Source: Streptomyces shenzhenensis (GTDB lineage: Bacteria; Actinomycetota; Actinomycetes; Streptomycetales; Streptomycetaceae). From it: a DNA stretch of 64,000 nt. A program made the translations under genes and the position numbers. Position 1 is the stretch's first letter. Each line of letters opens with the position of its first letter. The notes below the pieces were generated by a model. It had not been told where the DNA came from. It did not search any database and was given only the letters and a program-made list of their open reading frames with translations. Positions 1-8,546 of the stretch are shown here, piece by piece. The stretch covers positions 1 to 64,000 of the forward strand of contig NZ_PENI01000028.1 of NCBI RefSeq assembly GCF_003688995.1, given 5' to 3'.

Positions 1-173
1 ATCTGCTGCAACGTCGCACCCACATCCGACGTACGCGTCGTCGTCATCGACTGCACCGACACCGGCGCGTCCCCACCCACGGCCACCGAGCCGACCTGGA
101 TCTGCCGGCTCCGCCGCCGCTCGGCGACCGGCCGGGGCGGGATCTCGGGGACGCCCAGGGAGATGGCGGTCAT
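1..173 (-). CDS. ispG: 4-hydroxy-3-methylbut-2-en-1-yl diphosphate synthase IspG (GcpE), N-terminal part
   Basis: Only the first 57 codons are inside the window; the gene runs off the left edge. The translation starts MTAISLG and soon reaches IQVGSVAVGG and VSVQSMTTTRT, which is the conserved IspG opening. IspG is a 4Fe-4S enzyme that converts MEcPP to HMBPP in the MEP isoprenoid pathway. The ATG at 173-171 lies 4 nt downstream of the hpnH stop, so it is the next gene of the hopanoid operon and supplies isoprenoid precursors for squalene. The family assignment is firm; the catalytic cysteines lie outside the window. Confidence 0.93.
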   Translation of the reverse strand, partial: MTAISLGVPEIPPRPVAERRRSRQIQVGSVAVGGDAPVSVQSMTTTRTSDVGATLQQ

Positions 174-177
174 CGTG

Positions 178-1200
178 TCACGCCCGGTTCCCGGAGACCG
201 TCTCGCGCATGGCGCGCAGCGACTCCTTGAGCGATCCCATGGTGGCGAGCACGGCGGTGGGCTCGTAGCCGCAGTGCGCCATGCAGTTGGCGCAGCGCGG
301 GTCCTTGCCCCGGCCGTACTTGTCCCAGTCGGTCTTCTCGATCAGTTCGCGGTACGTCGGCACGTACCCGTCGCTCATCAGGTAGCAGGGGCGCTGCCAG
401 CCGAACAGCGAGTAGTTCGGGATCGCCCAGGCGGTGCACGGGAAGTCGACCTTGCCCTCCAGGAAGTCCAGGAAGAGCGGGGAGTGGTTGAGCCGCCAGC
501 GCAGCCGGTTGCCGCCCGAGAACGCCTTCTTGAAGAGCTCGCGGGTCTGCTCGACGCCGAGGAAGTGCTCCTGGTCCGGGGCCTTCTCGTAGGCGTAGGC
601 GGGCGAGATCATCATCTCGTCGACCTGAAGTTCGTCGTTGAGGAAGTTGAGCACCTCGACGATGGTCTGCGGGGTGTCCGTGTTGAAGAACGTCGAGTTG
701 GTGGTGACCCGGAAGCCACGCCGCTTGGCTTCCTTGATCGCGGCCACGGCCTCGTCGAACACGCCCTCCTTCGCCACGGACTCGTCGTGCCGCTCGCGCA
801 GCCCGTCGATGTGCACGGCGAAGGCGAAGTACGGCGAGGGCGTGAACTTGTCCATCTTCTTGCGCAACAGCATCGCGTTGGTGCACAGGAACACGTATTT
901 CCGCTTGGCGACCAACTGACGCACGATCTCGTCGATCTGAGGGTGCATCAGGGGCTCGCCGCCGGCGATGGACACCATCGGCGCACCGGATTCCAGCACC
1001 GCGCCGACGGCCTGGGCCACCGGCATGCGCTGCTTGAGCACCCCGGCCGGGTGCTGGATCTTGCCGCAGCCCTCGCACTTCAGGTTGCAGGCGAAGAGCG
1101 GTTCCAGTTCGACGATGAGCGGAAACTTGTCCCGCCTGCGGATCTTCTGTTCAGCAAGGTATGTAGCGACCTTGATGGTCTGACGCAGGGGCATGGCCAT
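178..1200 (-). CDS. hpnH: Adenosyl-hopene transferase HpnH (radical SAM)
   Basis: 340-aa radical-SAM protein that joins the adenosyl group of SAM to diploptene/hopene, giving adenosylhopane, the first side-chain step after Shc. The cluster-binding motif CNLKCEGC is visible with Cys38, Cys42 and Cys45, followed by a SPASM-less C-terminal region containing CANCMAHCGYEP. I chose the ATG at 1200 because GGAGGTG lies about 8 nt upstream and the family starts at MPLRQ; an in-frame start at 1239 would lie inside the end of hpnG. It begins 5 nt after the hpnG stop and ends 4 nt before ispG, so it sits in the middle of the operon. Confidence 0.95.
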   Translation of the reverse strand: MAMPLRQTIKVATYLAEQKIRRRDKFPLIVELEPLFACNLKCEGCGKIQHPAGVLKQRMPVAQAVGAVLESGAPMVSIAGGEPLMHPQIDEIVRQLVAKRKYVFLCTNAMLLRKKMDKFTPSPYFAFAVHIDGLRERHDESVAKEGVFDEAVAAIKEAKRRGFRVTTNSTFFNTDTPQTIVEVLNFLNDELQVDEMMISPAYAYEKAPDQEHFLGVEQTRELFKKAFSGGNRLRWRLNHSPLFLDFLEGKVDFPCTAWAIPNYSLFGWQRPCYLMSDGYVPTYRELIEKTDWDKYGRGKDPRCANCMAHCGYEPTAVLATMGSLKESLRAMRETVSGNRA

Positions 1201-1205
1201 CTGGC

Positions 1206-1847
1206 TCACCTCCGGGGGAGCAGCAAAGAACGGTGCCATTCAAAGAAAGCGGGAAGGACAGAACGAAGAACACGGAAAGCGGATATTCCACCACGCACCG
1301 TGCCGATCCGGACGAGTTCATGTTCTGGAGCGTCCACGACAACCCGGACCGCCGCAACCGGACGCTCGCCCGCGCGGACGGCGCACAGGAGCGTGGCCGC
1401 CGACTCCATGTCGACGGCGATCGCACCGGTGGCGAGCAGGTCGGACCGCTCGTGACCGCGGACCACGTGGTCGGAGCCGGTGAGCGGGCCGGTGTGGACG
1501 GTGCGCCCCGGCACGGTGCGCACGAGTTCCTTGACGAGCAGTTCCGTCCCGACGCACGGGACGGCGCCGCGCGGGTCCCGGGTCTCCTCGGCGACCACCA
1601 GGTCGCCGGGGTGCATACCGGGCGCGAGTCCCGCGCAGAAGCCGGTGGCCAGGACGGCGGCCCCGGCGAGCGCGGGATCGGCGAGCAGCCGGGCGACGGA
1701 GCGCTCCGCCGCCTTGGGCCCCATACCGGTACGCAGGACGGTGACCGGCCCGCCCGCCCCGCCGCGGTCACCGGCGCGCAGGGCGAGGTGCTCGATGCCG
1801 AGCGCGCAGGCGATCAGCAGCGGGGCCGGGCCGGGCCGGGCGTCCAT
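1206..1847 (-). CDS. hpnG: Hopanoid-associated nucleoside phosphorylase HpnG
   Basis: 213-aa protein of the nucleoside phosphorylase/MTAN-like family. In hopanoid biosynthesis HpnG removes adenine from adenosylhopane to give ribosylhopane, directly after the HpnH step. Supporting motifs are the early segment RTGMGPKAAERS, ATGFCAGLAPGMHPGDLVV in the middle, and AVDMESAATLLCA near the end, where the phosphorylase family keeps the ribose-binding Met-Glu pair. The ATG at 1847-1845 shares one base with the shc stop (TGATG), a typical coupled start. The remote phosphorylase similarity alone would be weak; its place between shc and hpnH makes the call secure. Confidence 0.9.
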   Translation of the reverse strand: MDARPGPAPLLIACALGIEHLALRAGDRGGAGGPVTVLRTGMGPKAAERSVARLLADPALAGAAVLATGFCAGLAPGMHPGDLVVAEETRDPRGAVPCVGTELLVKELVRTVPGRTVHTGPLTGSDHVVRGHERSDLLATGAIAVDMESAATLLCAVRAGERPVAAVRVVVDAPEHELVRIGTVRGGISAFRVLRSVLPAFFEWHRSLLLPRR

Positions 1848-3877
1848 CAGCTCCCCTCGGCGTCGGCGCGGGGCCGCCCTGCCGCACCGGTGCCCCGGCC
1901 GGCGAAGGGCTCGCCGTGCACGTACCGGCCGAGCGCGGTGATCGGGAACACCTGGCGGTAGAGGTGGTAGTTGATGGAGAAGTCCCAGGGGAAGCCGGTG
2001 CCCGTGAAGTACGGCTCGTCCCACGAGCCGTCCTCGCGCTGGGCCTCCGCCAGCCACTGGACGCCGCGCTCCACGGCCTTGGACTCCTTCTCCCCCGCCG
2101 CAAGCAGCGCCATCAGCGCCCATCCGGTCTGCGAGGCGGTCGAGGCGCCCCGGCCGCTCCAGCCCTTGACGTCCCGGTAGGAGCGCAGGTCCTCGCCCCA
2201 GCCGCCGTCGTCGTTCTGCACCGACTCCAGCCAGGTGACGGCGCGCCTGATCGCCGGGTGCGCGGCGGGGAGGCCGGCCGCGACCAGCGCGGGCACCACG
2301 GATCCGGTGCCGTAGACGTAGTTGACGCCCCAGCGCCCGAACCAGGAGCCGTCCGGCTCCTGTGCGGCCAGCAGCCAGTCGACGCCGCGCCGGGTGCGCG
2401 GGTCGTGGGCCAGGCCCTCGACCGCGAGCATCTCGACGACATGGGCGGTGACGTCGGCCGACGGCGGATCGATGACCTCGCCGAAGTCGCAGAACGGCAG
2501 CCGGTTGGGGAACGGGCTGGTGTTGTCGGCGTCGAAGGCGCCCCACGCGCCGTTCTTCGACTGCATGCCGAGCTCCCAGCGCACCCCGCGCCCGATGGCC
2601 TTCTCGACCCGTTCCGGATCGTGGTGCCTGACCCGGCGCAGGGCCAGCAGCACCTCGGCGGTGTCGTCGGTGTCGGGGTAGTTGTCGTTGTGGAACTCGA
2701 ACGCCCAGCCGCCCGGCGGGAGTCCGGGCCGCCGCACGGTCCAGTCACCGGGCCGTACGATCTCCTCGCCGAGCATCCAGTCGGCGGCCTTCACGAGCTG
2801 CGGGTGGTCGGCGGGGACGCCCGCGTCGGCGAGGGCGATGGTGGCCAGGCAGGTGTCCCACACCGGCGACTGGCAGGCCTCGATCATCCGGGCGCCGTCC
2901 TCGCGCCACACGGCGTAACGATCCAGCGACTCCAGGCCGGCCCGCATCACGGGGTGTTCGAGGTCGTAGCCGAGCAGGTGCAGGGCGATGACGGAGTACA
3001 CGGCCGGCGGCTGGATGCCGCCCCAGCAGCCGTCGTTCTCCTGCCGCTCGATGATCCAGCCGGCCGCGGCGTTCATCGCGGCGCCGCGCAGCCGGCGCAG
3101 GGCGATCGTGCGGTAGCCGCGCACGACCTTGTCGAGCCGCTGGAACAGGCCGTCCCAGCTCGCCGCCGGGGCGAGGGGCCGGGGCGGGTTGGGGTGGGCC
3201 GGGTCGGTGTGCAGTTCGTCGAGCGCGAACGGCGCCGGACGCACCGGGCGCTTCGCCGAGACGACGGTGAGCGGCACGATGGTCTGCCGCGCCCAGCACC
3301 CGAAGTTGTAGATGTTGAGCGGGAACCACTTCGGGAAGTAGATGAGCTCCGGCGGGAGTTCGGGCAGGTCCTCCCACTTCCACCAGCCGAACAGGGCCAG
3401 CCAGATCCGGGTGAACACGCGGGCGGCGGCGACGCCGCCCCGCTCGCGGATCCAGGCGGCGGCCCTGGCCATGTGCGGAGCGTCGGGCGCGTCGCCGGCC
3501 AGCCGGAGGGCGACGTAGGCCTCGATGGTGGTGGACAGCTCGCCCGGGCCGTCGTAGTAGGTGGCCCAGGTGCCGTCGGCACGCTGTTCACCGCGGATGA
3601 AGAGGGCGGCGGCGCGGGTGGTCGCCTCGTCCCGGATGCCCAGGAACTGGCGGAGCAGCAAATCCTCGGCGTCCATGGTGACGTTCGTCTCGAGGTCGCC
3701 CTTCCACCAGCCCTCGGCGTCCTGCTGCGCGAGCAGGAAGTCGGTGGCGCGCTGTACGGCGCGTGCGGCGGCTTCTTGTACCCCGGCCGCCACGGGGGTC
3801 GTGAGGTGGACTTCTTCGCTGGCCGAGTCAGCGCGGGGCGGCAGTGCCCCGGTGCTTCCGTCGGTCGTCGCTGTCAT
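1847..3877 (-). CDS. shc: Squalene-hopene cyclase
   Basis: 676-aa triterpene cyclase that protonates and cyclises squalene to hopene/hopanol at the membrane. The catalytic DXDD motif is DTDD at residues 402-405. Several QW-type repeats are visible, including QDAEGWW near the N-terminus, QENDGCWG, QEPDGSWFGRWG and QNDDGGWGE, along with the C-terminal FPWDFSINYHLYRQ segment. The length matches the bacterial family. GGGGAAG just upstream of the ATG at 3877 is a good ribosome-binding site. This is one of the few genes of the operon not overlapped by its predecessor: a 116-nt gap with a strong hairpin separates it from the polyprenyl synthase gene. Confidence 0.97.
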   Translation of the reverse strand: MTATTDGSTGALPPRADSASEEVHLTTPVAAGVQEAAARAVQRATDFLLAQQDAEGWWKGDLETNVTMDAEDLLLRQFLGIRDEATTRAAALFIRGEQRADGTWATYYDGPGELSTTIEAYVALRLAGDAPDAPHMARAAAWIRERGGVAAARVFTRIWLALFGWWKWEDLPELPPELIYFPKWFPLNIYNFGCWARQTIVPLTVVSAKRPVRPAPFALDELHTDPAHPNPPRPLAPAASWDGLFQRLDKVVRGYRTIALRRLRGAAMNAAAGWIIERQENDGCWGGIQPPAVYSVIALHLLGYDLEHPVMRAGLESLDRYAVWREDGARMIEACQSPVWDTCLATIALADAGVPADHPQLVKAADWMLGEEIVRPGDWTVRRPGLPPGGWAFEFHNDNYPDTDDTAEVLLALRRVRHHDPERVEKAIGRGVRWELGMQSKNGAWGAFDADNTSPFPNRLPFCDFGEVIDPPSADVTAHVVEMLAVEGLAHDPRTRRGVDWLLAAQEPDGSWFGRWGVNYVYGTGSVVPALVAAGLPAAHPAIRRAVTWLESVQNDDGGWGEDLRSYRDVKGWSGRGASTASQTGWALMALLAAGEKESKAVERGVQWLAEAQREDGSWDEPYFTGTGFPWDFSINYHLYRQVFPITALGRYVHGEPFAGRGTGAAGRPRADAEGS

Positions 3878-3927
3878 GGCTTCCCCTTACTGCAGTCGTG
3901 CGAGTCGTGCTGCTGTGGGTCCGCCGT

Positions 3928-3960
3928 CGGCCGGTGTCCGTCATCCCTCGACACCGGCCG
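3928..3960 (-). other. Intra-operon hairpin between polyprenyl synthase and shc
   Basis: Perfect 11-bp inverted repeat, CGGCCGGTGTC (3928-3938) and GACACCGGCCG (3950-3960), with an 11-nt loop. It lies in the 116-nt gap before shc, in an operon whose other junctions overlap or nearly touch. No U-run follows. It could be an attenuator, a partial terminator or an RNA-processing site that sets shc levels apart from squalene synthesis genes. Confidence 0.55.
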
Positions 3961-3993
3961 GCGACTAAGCGAGGGTTATTCGACCGATAGTGA

Positions 3994-5127
3994 TCATCTC
4001 TTTCGGACTACGACGAAGTCCGCGAGCGCCGCGAACCCGGCCCGTACCCGGTCGGGCATGTCGACGGCGTCGAGGGCTTCGATGGCGATGGTGTACTGAC
4101 GGCGCGCCTCGTCGGCGGTCCACTCGCGGCCGCCCGCCTCCTCGATGAGGGCGGCGCGGGCCGCGAACTCCTCCTCGGAGAAGTTCTCGAAGTCGCTGCT
4201 CTTGGCGTCGGCGGCGAGCATCTCGCCGAGCCGCGTGGAGGCGGCGCCGCCCGCCGCGAGCGCCGCCACGACCGGCAGGGACTTCTTGCGCTGGCGCAGA
4301 TCGCTCCAGGTCTGCTTGCCGGTGGCCTCCGGGTCGCCCCAGATGCCGAGGAGGTCGTCGACGGCCTGGAAGGCCAGGCCGAGGTGGTAGCCGTACTTCT
4401 CCAGGGTGTCGGCGGTGCGGTCGTCCGCGCCGCCGAGCACCGCGCCGATGGAGGAGGCGCAGGCGAGCAGCGCGCCGGTCTTGTTGCCCTCCATCTCCAG
4501 GCACTCCTCGACGCTGACGCGGTCGCGGTGCTCGTAGGAGATGTCCTGCGCCTGACCGTCGATCAGGGCCCGGGTGGCGGAGGTCAGCCGGCGGGTGGCG
4601 CGGCCGGCCTCGACCGTGCCGAGCTCCAGCAGGATCTCGTTGGCGAGGGCGAACAGGGCGTCGCCGACCAGGATGGCCTGGGCGGGGCCGTGCACCTTCC
4701 AGACGGTGTCCCGGTGCCGGCGCTGCTCGTCGCCGTCCATCAGGTCGTCGTGCAGCAGCGAGAAGTTGTGGACCAGTTCGACGGCGACGGCGCCGGGGAT
4801 GCCGGTCTCCGGCGCGCCGCCGGTGACCTCGGCGGAGAGCACGGCGAGCGCGGGCCGCACGGCCTTGCCGCCGTCCCCGTCGGCGGGGTTGCCCTGGGCG
4901 TCGATCCAGCCGAAGTGGTAGGCGGCCACGGTGTCCATGGGAGGGGCCAGGCGGTCGACGGCCGCCCGCAGCACCGGTGTGGCCAGGGTCCGGCCGCGCT
5001 CCAGGAGCGCGGTCACGTCCACCGCGGTCGCTCGAGCGGCCGTCGATGCCTCGGGCACAGGGGGCACAGTCTCTCCTCTTGTTGCGGTACCGGGGGTGCG
5101 GGGGCCTGCCGCATGCTGATCGAGCAT
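3994..5127 (-). CDS. Polyprenyl (farnesyl-type) diphosphate synthase of the hopanoid operon
   Basis: 377-aa trans-isoprenyl diphosphate synthase. The first Asp-rich motif is HDDLMDGD (first Asp is residue 127) and the second is QAVDDLLGIWGD; both bind the Mg2+-diphosphate. It probably makes the farnesyl diphosphate that HpnD and HpnC condense to squalene. Chain length cannot be proven from sequence alone. The ATG at 5127 overlaps the hpnE stop by one base (TGATG), so translation is coupled. About 40 residues of low-complexity sequence precede the conserved fold. Confidence 0.9.
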   Translation of the reverse strand: MLDQHAAGPRTPGTATRGETVPPVPEASTAARATAVDVTALLERGRTLATPVLRAAVDRLAPPMDTVAAYHFGWIDAQGNPADGDGGKAVRPALAVLSAEVTGGAPETGIPGAVAVELVHNFSLLHDDLMDGDEQRRHRDTVWKVHGPAQAILVGDALFALANEILLELGTVEAGRATRRLTSATRALIDGQAQDISYEHRDRVSVEECLEMEGNKTGALLACASSIGAVLGGADDRTADTLEKYGYHLGLAFQAVDDLLGIWGDPEATGKQTWSDLRQRKKSLPVVAALAAGGAASTRLGEMLAADAKSSDFENFSEEEFAARAALIEEAGGREWTADEARRQYTIAIEALDAVDMPDRVRAGFAALADFVVVRKR

Positions 5128-6554
5128 CAGGCCGCCTCCTCGAACGCGAAGAGGTGACTCGGGCGGGGCCGGCCCAGGGCGCCGAGCGCGGCGTCCGCCG
5201 CGCTCACACCGCTGCGGACCGCACTCTCCATGGTCGCGGGCCACCCGGTGGCGGTCCACGCTCCGGCCAGGTAGAGGCCGGGGACATTGGTGCGGGCGCC
5301 GGGCCGCAGCCGCCCGACGCCTGGGGTGGGTGCGAACGTCGCCGTGCGCTCCCTGGTGACGAAGAAGTCCTTCACTTCGGCCTCGCGCGCGCCCGGCAGC
5401 AGCCGTGCCAGTTCGGGCAGATAGCGCTCGCGCAGCACGGCCACGGGCAGGTCGATCTCGTCCTGCGCGGTCGACTGGGACACGGCGAGATACTGGCCGG
5501 TGGCCAGCCCCGAGGCGTGGGTGCGGTCGAAGACCCACTGCACCGGGGAGCCGAGGGCGGTGAAGAACGGCCGGCCGAGCACCTTGCGGTCGTAGATCAC
5601 ATGGAGGTTGAGGATCGGCGCGGTGCCGATCCGCAGCAGCCGCTCGGGGTCGTCTAGGGCGCCGGGCGGCAGCAGACCGTGCGCCTCGCGCTGGGGTACG
5701 GCGAGCACGACCGCGTCGGCACGAAGTGTCTCGCCGGGAACCTGAACGCTCCAACTCCCGTTCTCGTTATGGGAGACGGAGGTGACGCGTGTACGGACCT
5801 CGGTACGGACGCCCGCGGAGTCGAGCGCCTTGCGGGCCAGCCGGTCATGCAGTTCGCCCAGCGGTACATGGGCCCAGCCGATGTCGGCGGCGCCCGGGTC
5901 GGACAGCAGACCGGTCTTGAACACCATCGCGGCGAGCCCCAGCGAGGCGTCGCCCGCGACCGCGTTGAGGGTGGCGACCCCGACCAGGTCCCACAGGGCC
6001 TCGACGGCACGCGCCGACTGGCCGTGAGCGGCCAGCCAGCTGCCGAAGTCCTGGGTGTCCAGGGTCGGATCGGCGAGGTCGAGCCCCTTGAGCGCGAGCG
6101 CGGCACGCCCCACCCTGGCCCGCTCGGCGAGCGACAGATGCGGATACGCGGCCAGGCTCCGGCCCAGATGCAGGGGTACGGGCAGCGGGTCGCGCCGCAG
6201 CCTGCCGAGCCGCCGGCCCTCGGGCCTGGCGAGGTCGAGGACGGGCACGTCGAGACGGTTCTGCAGCGGTGCCAGCTCCGCGCCCTCGATCCGGTCGAGG
6301 AACCAGCGGTAGGCGGTGCAGCAGCGCAGATACACGTGCTGGCCGTTGTCCACGGTCAGCTCGCCGCGACGGAAGGAGAAGGCGAGGCCGCCCAGTCTCG
6401 GCCTGCCCTCCAGCAGGGTGACGCGGACGCCCGCGTCGGCGAGCGCGAGCGCGGCCGTGACACCGGCCAGCCCGCCGCCGACCACGACGGCACTGCGCCC
6501 GGTGCGTTCCGGGCCGCCAGCGTGCGGCCCCTCGGACCGCGTGCCGTCGGTCAT
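5127..6554 (-). CDS. hpnE: Hydroxysqualene dehydroxylase HpnE (FAD-dependent)
   Basis: 475-aa flavoprotein of the amine-oxidase/phytoene-desaturase type. The dinucleotide-binding motif VVVGGGLAGVTAALALA lies near residue 23, with an acidic residue at the end of beta-2 (LLEGRPRLGG). The C-terminal FAD motif is GLYLAGAWTATGWPATMESA. In the HpnCDE route it reduces hydroxysqualene to squalene. The ATG at 6554 overlaps the stop of the 48-aa small ORF in an ATGA, and its own stop overlaps the next gene in a TGATG. The older label phytoene desaturase fits the fold, but the neighbours HpnC and HpnD argue for HpnE. Confidence 0.92.
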   Translation of the reverse strand: MTDGTRSEGPHAGGPERTGRSAVVVGGGLAGVTAALALADAGVRVTLLEGRPRLGGLAFSFRRGELTVDNGQHVYLRCCTAYRWFLDRIEGAELAPLQNRLDVPVLDLARPEGRRLGRLRRDPLPVPLHLGRSLAAYPHLSLAERARVGRAALALKGLDLADPTLDTQDFGSWLAAHGQSARAVEALWDLVGVATLNAVAGDASLGLAAMVFKTGLLSDPGAADIGWAHVPLGELHDRLARKALDSAGVRTEVRTRVTSVSHNENGSWSVQVPGETLRADAVVLAVPQREAHGLLPPGALDDPERLLRIGTAPILNLHVIYDRKVLGRPFFTALGSPVQWVFDRTHASGLATGQYLAVSQSTAQDEIDLPVAVLRERYLPELARLLPGAREAEVKDFFVTRERTATFAPTPGVGRLRPGARTNVPGLYLAGAWTATGWPATMESAVRSGVSAADAALGALGRPRPSHLFAFEEAA

Positions 6555-6697
6555 GGTGCGTCCTTCCGTGCCCGCCCGCCGCGCCGGTCGAACGGTGCAC
6601 GGCGGGCCGTCTCAGTCAGGGATGCCGCGCCGCGCCGGAGGGTTGCCTGCCGGCTCCCGGCCGGTTCGGCCGGTTCGTCCTGGCTCTTCGTGTCCAT
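6551..6697 (-). CDS. Small 48-aa protein between hpnD and hpnE (DUF6380-like)
   Basis: A 48-codon ORF starting MDTKSQDEPA, basic and Arg-rich, with RQATLRRGAASLTE in the middle and no membrane segment. Its ATG at 6697-6695 overlaps the hpnD stop (TGATG) and its TGA overlaps the hpnE ATG (ATGA). Two such couplings at both ends of a short frame are hard to explain by chance, so I treat it as a real gene. The RATLR...SLT pattern resembles short Streptomyces proteins that I recall as DUF6380; that link is from memory. Function unknown; it could assist or regulate HpnD/HpnE. Confidence 0.75.
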   Translation of the reverse strand: MDTKSQDEPAEPAGSRQATLRRGAASLTETARRAPFDRRGGRARKDAP

Positions 6698-7647
6698 CAG
6701 GCGCGCCTCCTGACGGTCCGCCGGGCCACGTGCCGGGTGTCGAGGCCGGACAGTCCGCGCACGGCGACGTACGCCTTCTCGTGCCCGGGCAGCGAGACCC
6801 GGCCGCGCAGCACGGCCTCGGGCTCGCGCTCGATGCGGTCGAGCAGCCGGCGGTAGATCCCGGCCATGGCGGCGACACACGCGCCGCTGCGCCGGTCGAG
6901 CATGGGGAGCAGCCGGTAGCCCTCGGCGAAAAGGGCGCGGGCCCGTCGCACTTCGAAGTGCACGAGGCCCGCGAAGTCGGCGCCCTCCGGTGGTTTCGGC
7001 CCGTTGAAACCGGCCGAGCAGCCGAACTTGGCGAGGTCGTCGGCGGGCAGATAGGTACGGCCGCCCGCGGCGTCCTCACGGACGTCCCTGAGGATGTTGG
7101 TCAGCTGCAGGGCGAGGCCCAGTGTGTCGGCGTACTCGGAGGCGCGCTCGGCGCCGCGCGCCCCGGGTCCGGTGCCGAACACGCCGAGCGAGAGCCGGCC
7201 GATGGCGCCGGCCACGCACCGGCAGTAGACCTTCAGGTCGTCCCAGGTCTCATAGGTCTCGCCGCGCACGTCCATCTGGACGCCGTCGATGAGTTCGTCG
7301 AGCCCGCCGAGCGGGATCGGGAACGCCCGGGCGGCATGGGCGAGGGCGACAGCGACCGGGTCGGTGTCGTCCTCGGCGACCTCGCCCTCGTGGACGCGGG
7401 CGAGCAGCGCCCGGGCCTCGTCGAGCCGCGCGATCTTGACGTCGTCCGCCAGCTCGCCGTCACCGATGTCGTCGACACGCCGGGAGAAGGCGTACAGCGC
7501 CGACACCGCGCGCCGCTTGGGCGTCGGCAGCAGTCTGATGCCGTACGCGAAGTTACGGGCCTGCTGTCCGGTCACGGCCTCGCAGTAGCTGTAGGCGGCG
7601 AGTACCGGTGCGGTCGCAGGTGCTTCCGACTCCACGGTCCGGATCAC
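6697..7647 (-). CDS. hpnD: Presqualene diphosphate synthase HpnD
   Basis: 316-aa member of the squalene/phytoene synthase family. The Asp-rich motifs SRRVDDIGDGE and NILRDVREDAAGGRTYLP coordinate Mg2+ and the two farnesyl diphosphates; HpnD condenses these to presqualene diphosphate. The early ARNFAYGIRLLP is typical of the HpnD branch and separates it from the neighbouring HpnC. Its start overlaps the 3' end of hpnC by 4 nt, and its stop overlaps the start of the 48-aa small ORF. Confidence 0.94.
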   Translation of the reverse strand: MIRTVESEAPATAPVLAAYSYCEAVTGQQARNFAYGIRLLPTPKRRAVSALYAFSRRVDDIGDGELADDVKIARLDEARALLARVHEGEVAEDDTDPVAVALAHAARAFPIPLGGLDELIDGVQMDVRGETYETWDDLKVYCRCVAGAIGRLSLGVFGTGPGARGAERASEYADTLGLALQLTNILRDVREDAAGGRTYLPADDLAKFGCSAGFNGPKPPEGADFAGLVHFEVRRARALFAEGYRLLPMLDRRSGACVAAMAGIYRRLLDRIEREPEAVLRGRVSLPGHEKAYVAVRGLSGLDTRHVARRTVRRRA

Positions 7648-8546
7648 CCCTCTCCTCGCAGAGTCACGCCCACCTCGCGCAGCAGCTGGACCCTGCCGGG
7701 CTTGGGCGGGCCGGGAAGTACGTCGTATTCGGCGGCGGCGATCGCCCGGATCGCCGCCCTTCCCCCCGCCACGAACCCCGCGAGCAGCAGCTTCAACCTG
7801 CCGTGGACGCTACCCACCAGGGGGGCGCCTTCATTCAGGAGGTCGCGGGCGCGTTGGGCTTCGTACGCAACCAGGGCGCGCACCGATGCGCCCGCGGTTT
7901 TCGTGGCGAGATCCGCCTCCTGGACCTGAAAGCGCTTCATGTCCTCGGCAGGCAGGTAGATCCGGTCGCGGCCGAGGTCCTCGGCCACGTCCTGGAGGTG
8001 TTCGACGATCTGCAGAGCGGTGCAGATCGAGTCGGAGAGACGGATCCGCTCGGGGGTCGAGGTGCCGGTGACGGCGAGGACGAGGCGGCCGACGGGGTTG
8101 GCGGACAGTTCGCAGTACGCAAGGAGGTCGTCGTAGCTCTCGTACCGCTTGACGACTTGGTCCTGGCGGTTGGCGGCGATCAGGCCGAGAAAGGGATCCG
8201 GGGTGAGGGAGCGGCGGCGGACGGTGGGCTGGAGACGGCGCAGCAGCGGGTGGCGCGGGGTGGCGTCGAACACGCGGTGCAGATCGGCCTCGAACGCGTC
8301 GAGGAGGACGAGCCGGTCCTCCGCCGCCGCGGGCGACACGCCGAGCAGCCGGGCGTCGGCGCCGCCCGGGGCGAGGTCGCCGTCGCCGATGTCGTCGACG
8401 AGACGGGCGAAGCCGTAGACCGCCATCAGGTCGTCGCGCCAGGCCCGGGGCAGGAAGAACGGAGCCACGGGGAAGTTCTCGCCCGCGGCCTTGTCGAGCG
8501 TGCCGCGCTCCGGGCTCTCCGGGCGCGCCGTATCGGTTCCCGTCAC
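7644..8546 (-). CDS. hpnC: Hydroxysqualene synthase HpnC
   Basis: 300-aa squalene/phytoene synthase homologue that converts presqualene diphosphate to hydroxysqualene. It shows ENFPVAPFFLP, the first Asp motif ARLVDDIGDGD and the second motif HLQDVAEDLGRDRIYLP. I place the start at GTG 8546 (VTGTDTA). That GTG overlaps the stop of a short upstream ORF as GTGA, the same coupling used through this operon, and homologues as I recall them begin at this point. An in-frame ATG at 8582 would add 12 residues but has no clear ribosome-binding site. Confidence 0.9.
   Translation of the reverse strand: MTGTDTARPESPERGTLDKAAGENFPVAPFFLPRAWRDDLMAVYGFARLVDDIGDGDLAPGGADARLLGVSPAAAEDRLVLLDAFEADLHRVFDATPRHPLLRRLQPTVRRRSLTPDPFLGLIAANRQDQVVKRYESYDDLLAYCELSANPVGRLVLAVTGTSTPERIRLSDSICTALQIVEHLQDVAEDLGRDRIYLPAEDMKRFQVQEADLATKTAGASVRALVAYEAQRARDLLNEGAPLVGSVHGRLKLLLAGFVAGGRAAIRAIAAAEYDVLPGPPKPGRVQLLREVGVTLRGEG

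Noticed and set aside
163..1455. 430-aa plus-strand open frame opposite hpnH and hpnG
   Set aside because: Low-complexity composition typical of antisense frames in high-GC DNA; the minus-strand genes carry all conserved motifs.
1916..4099. 727-aa plus-strand open frame opposite shc
   Set aside because: Antisense shadow of squalene-hopene cyclase; it runs through the shc start and has no recognisable domain.
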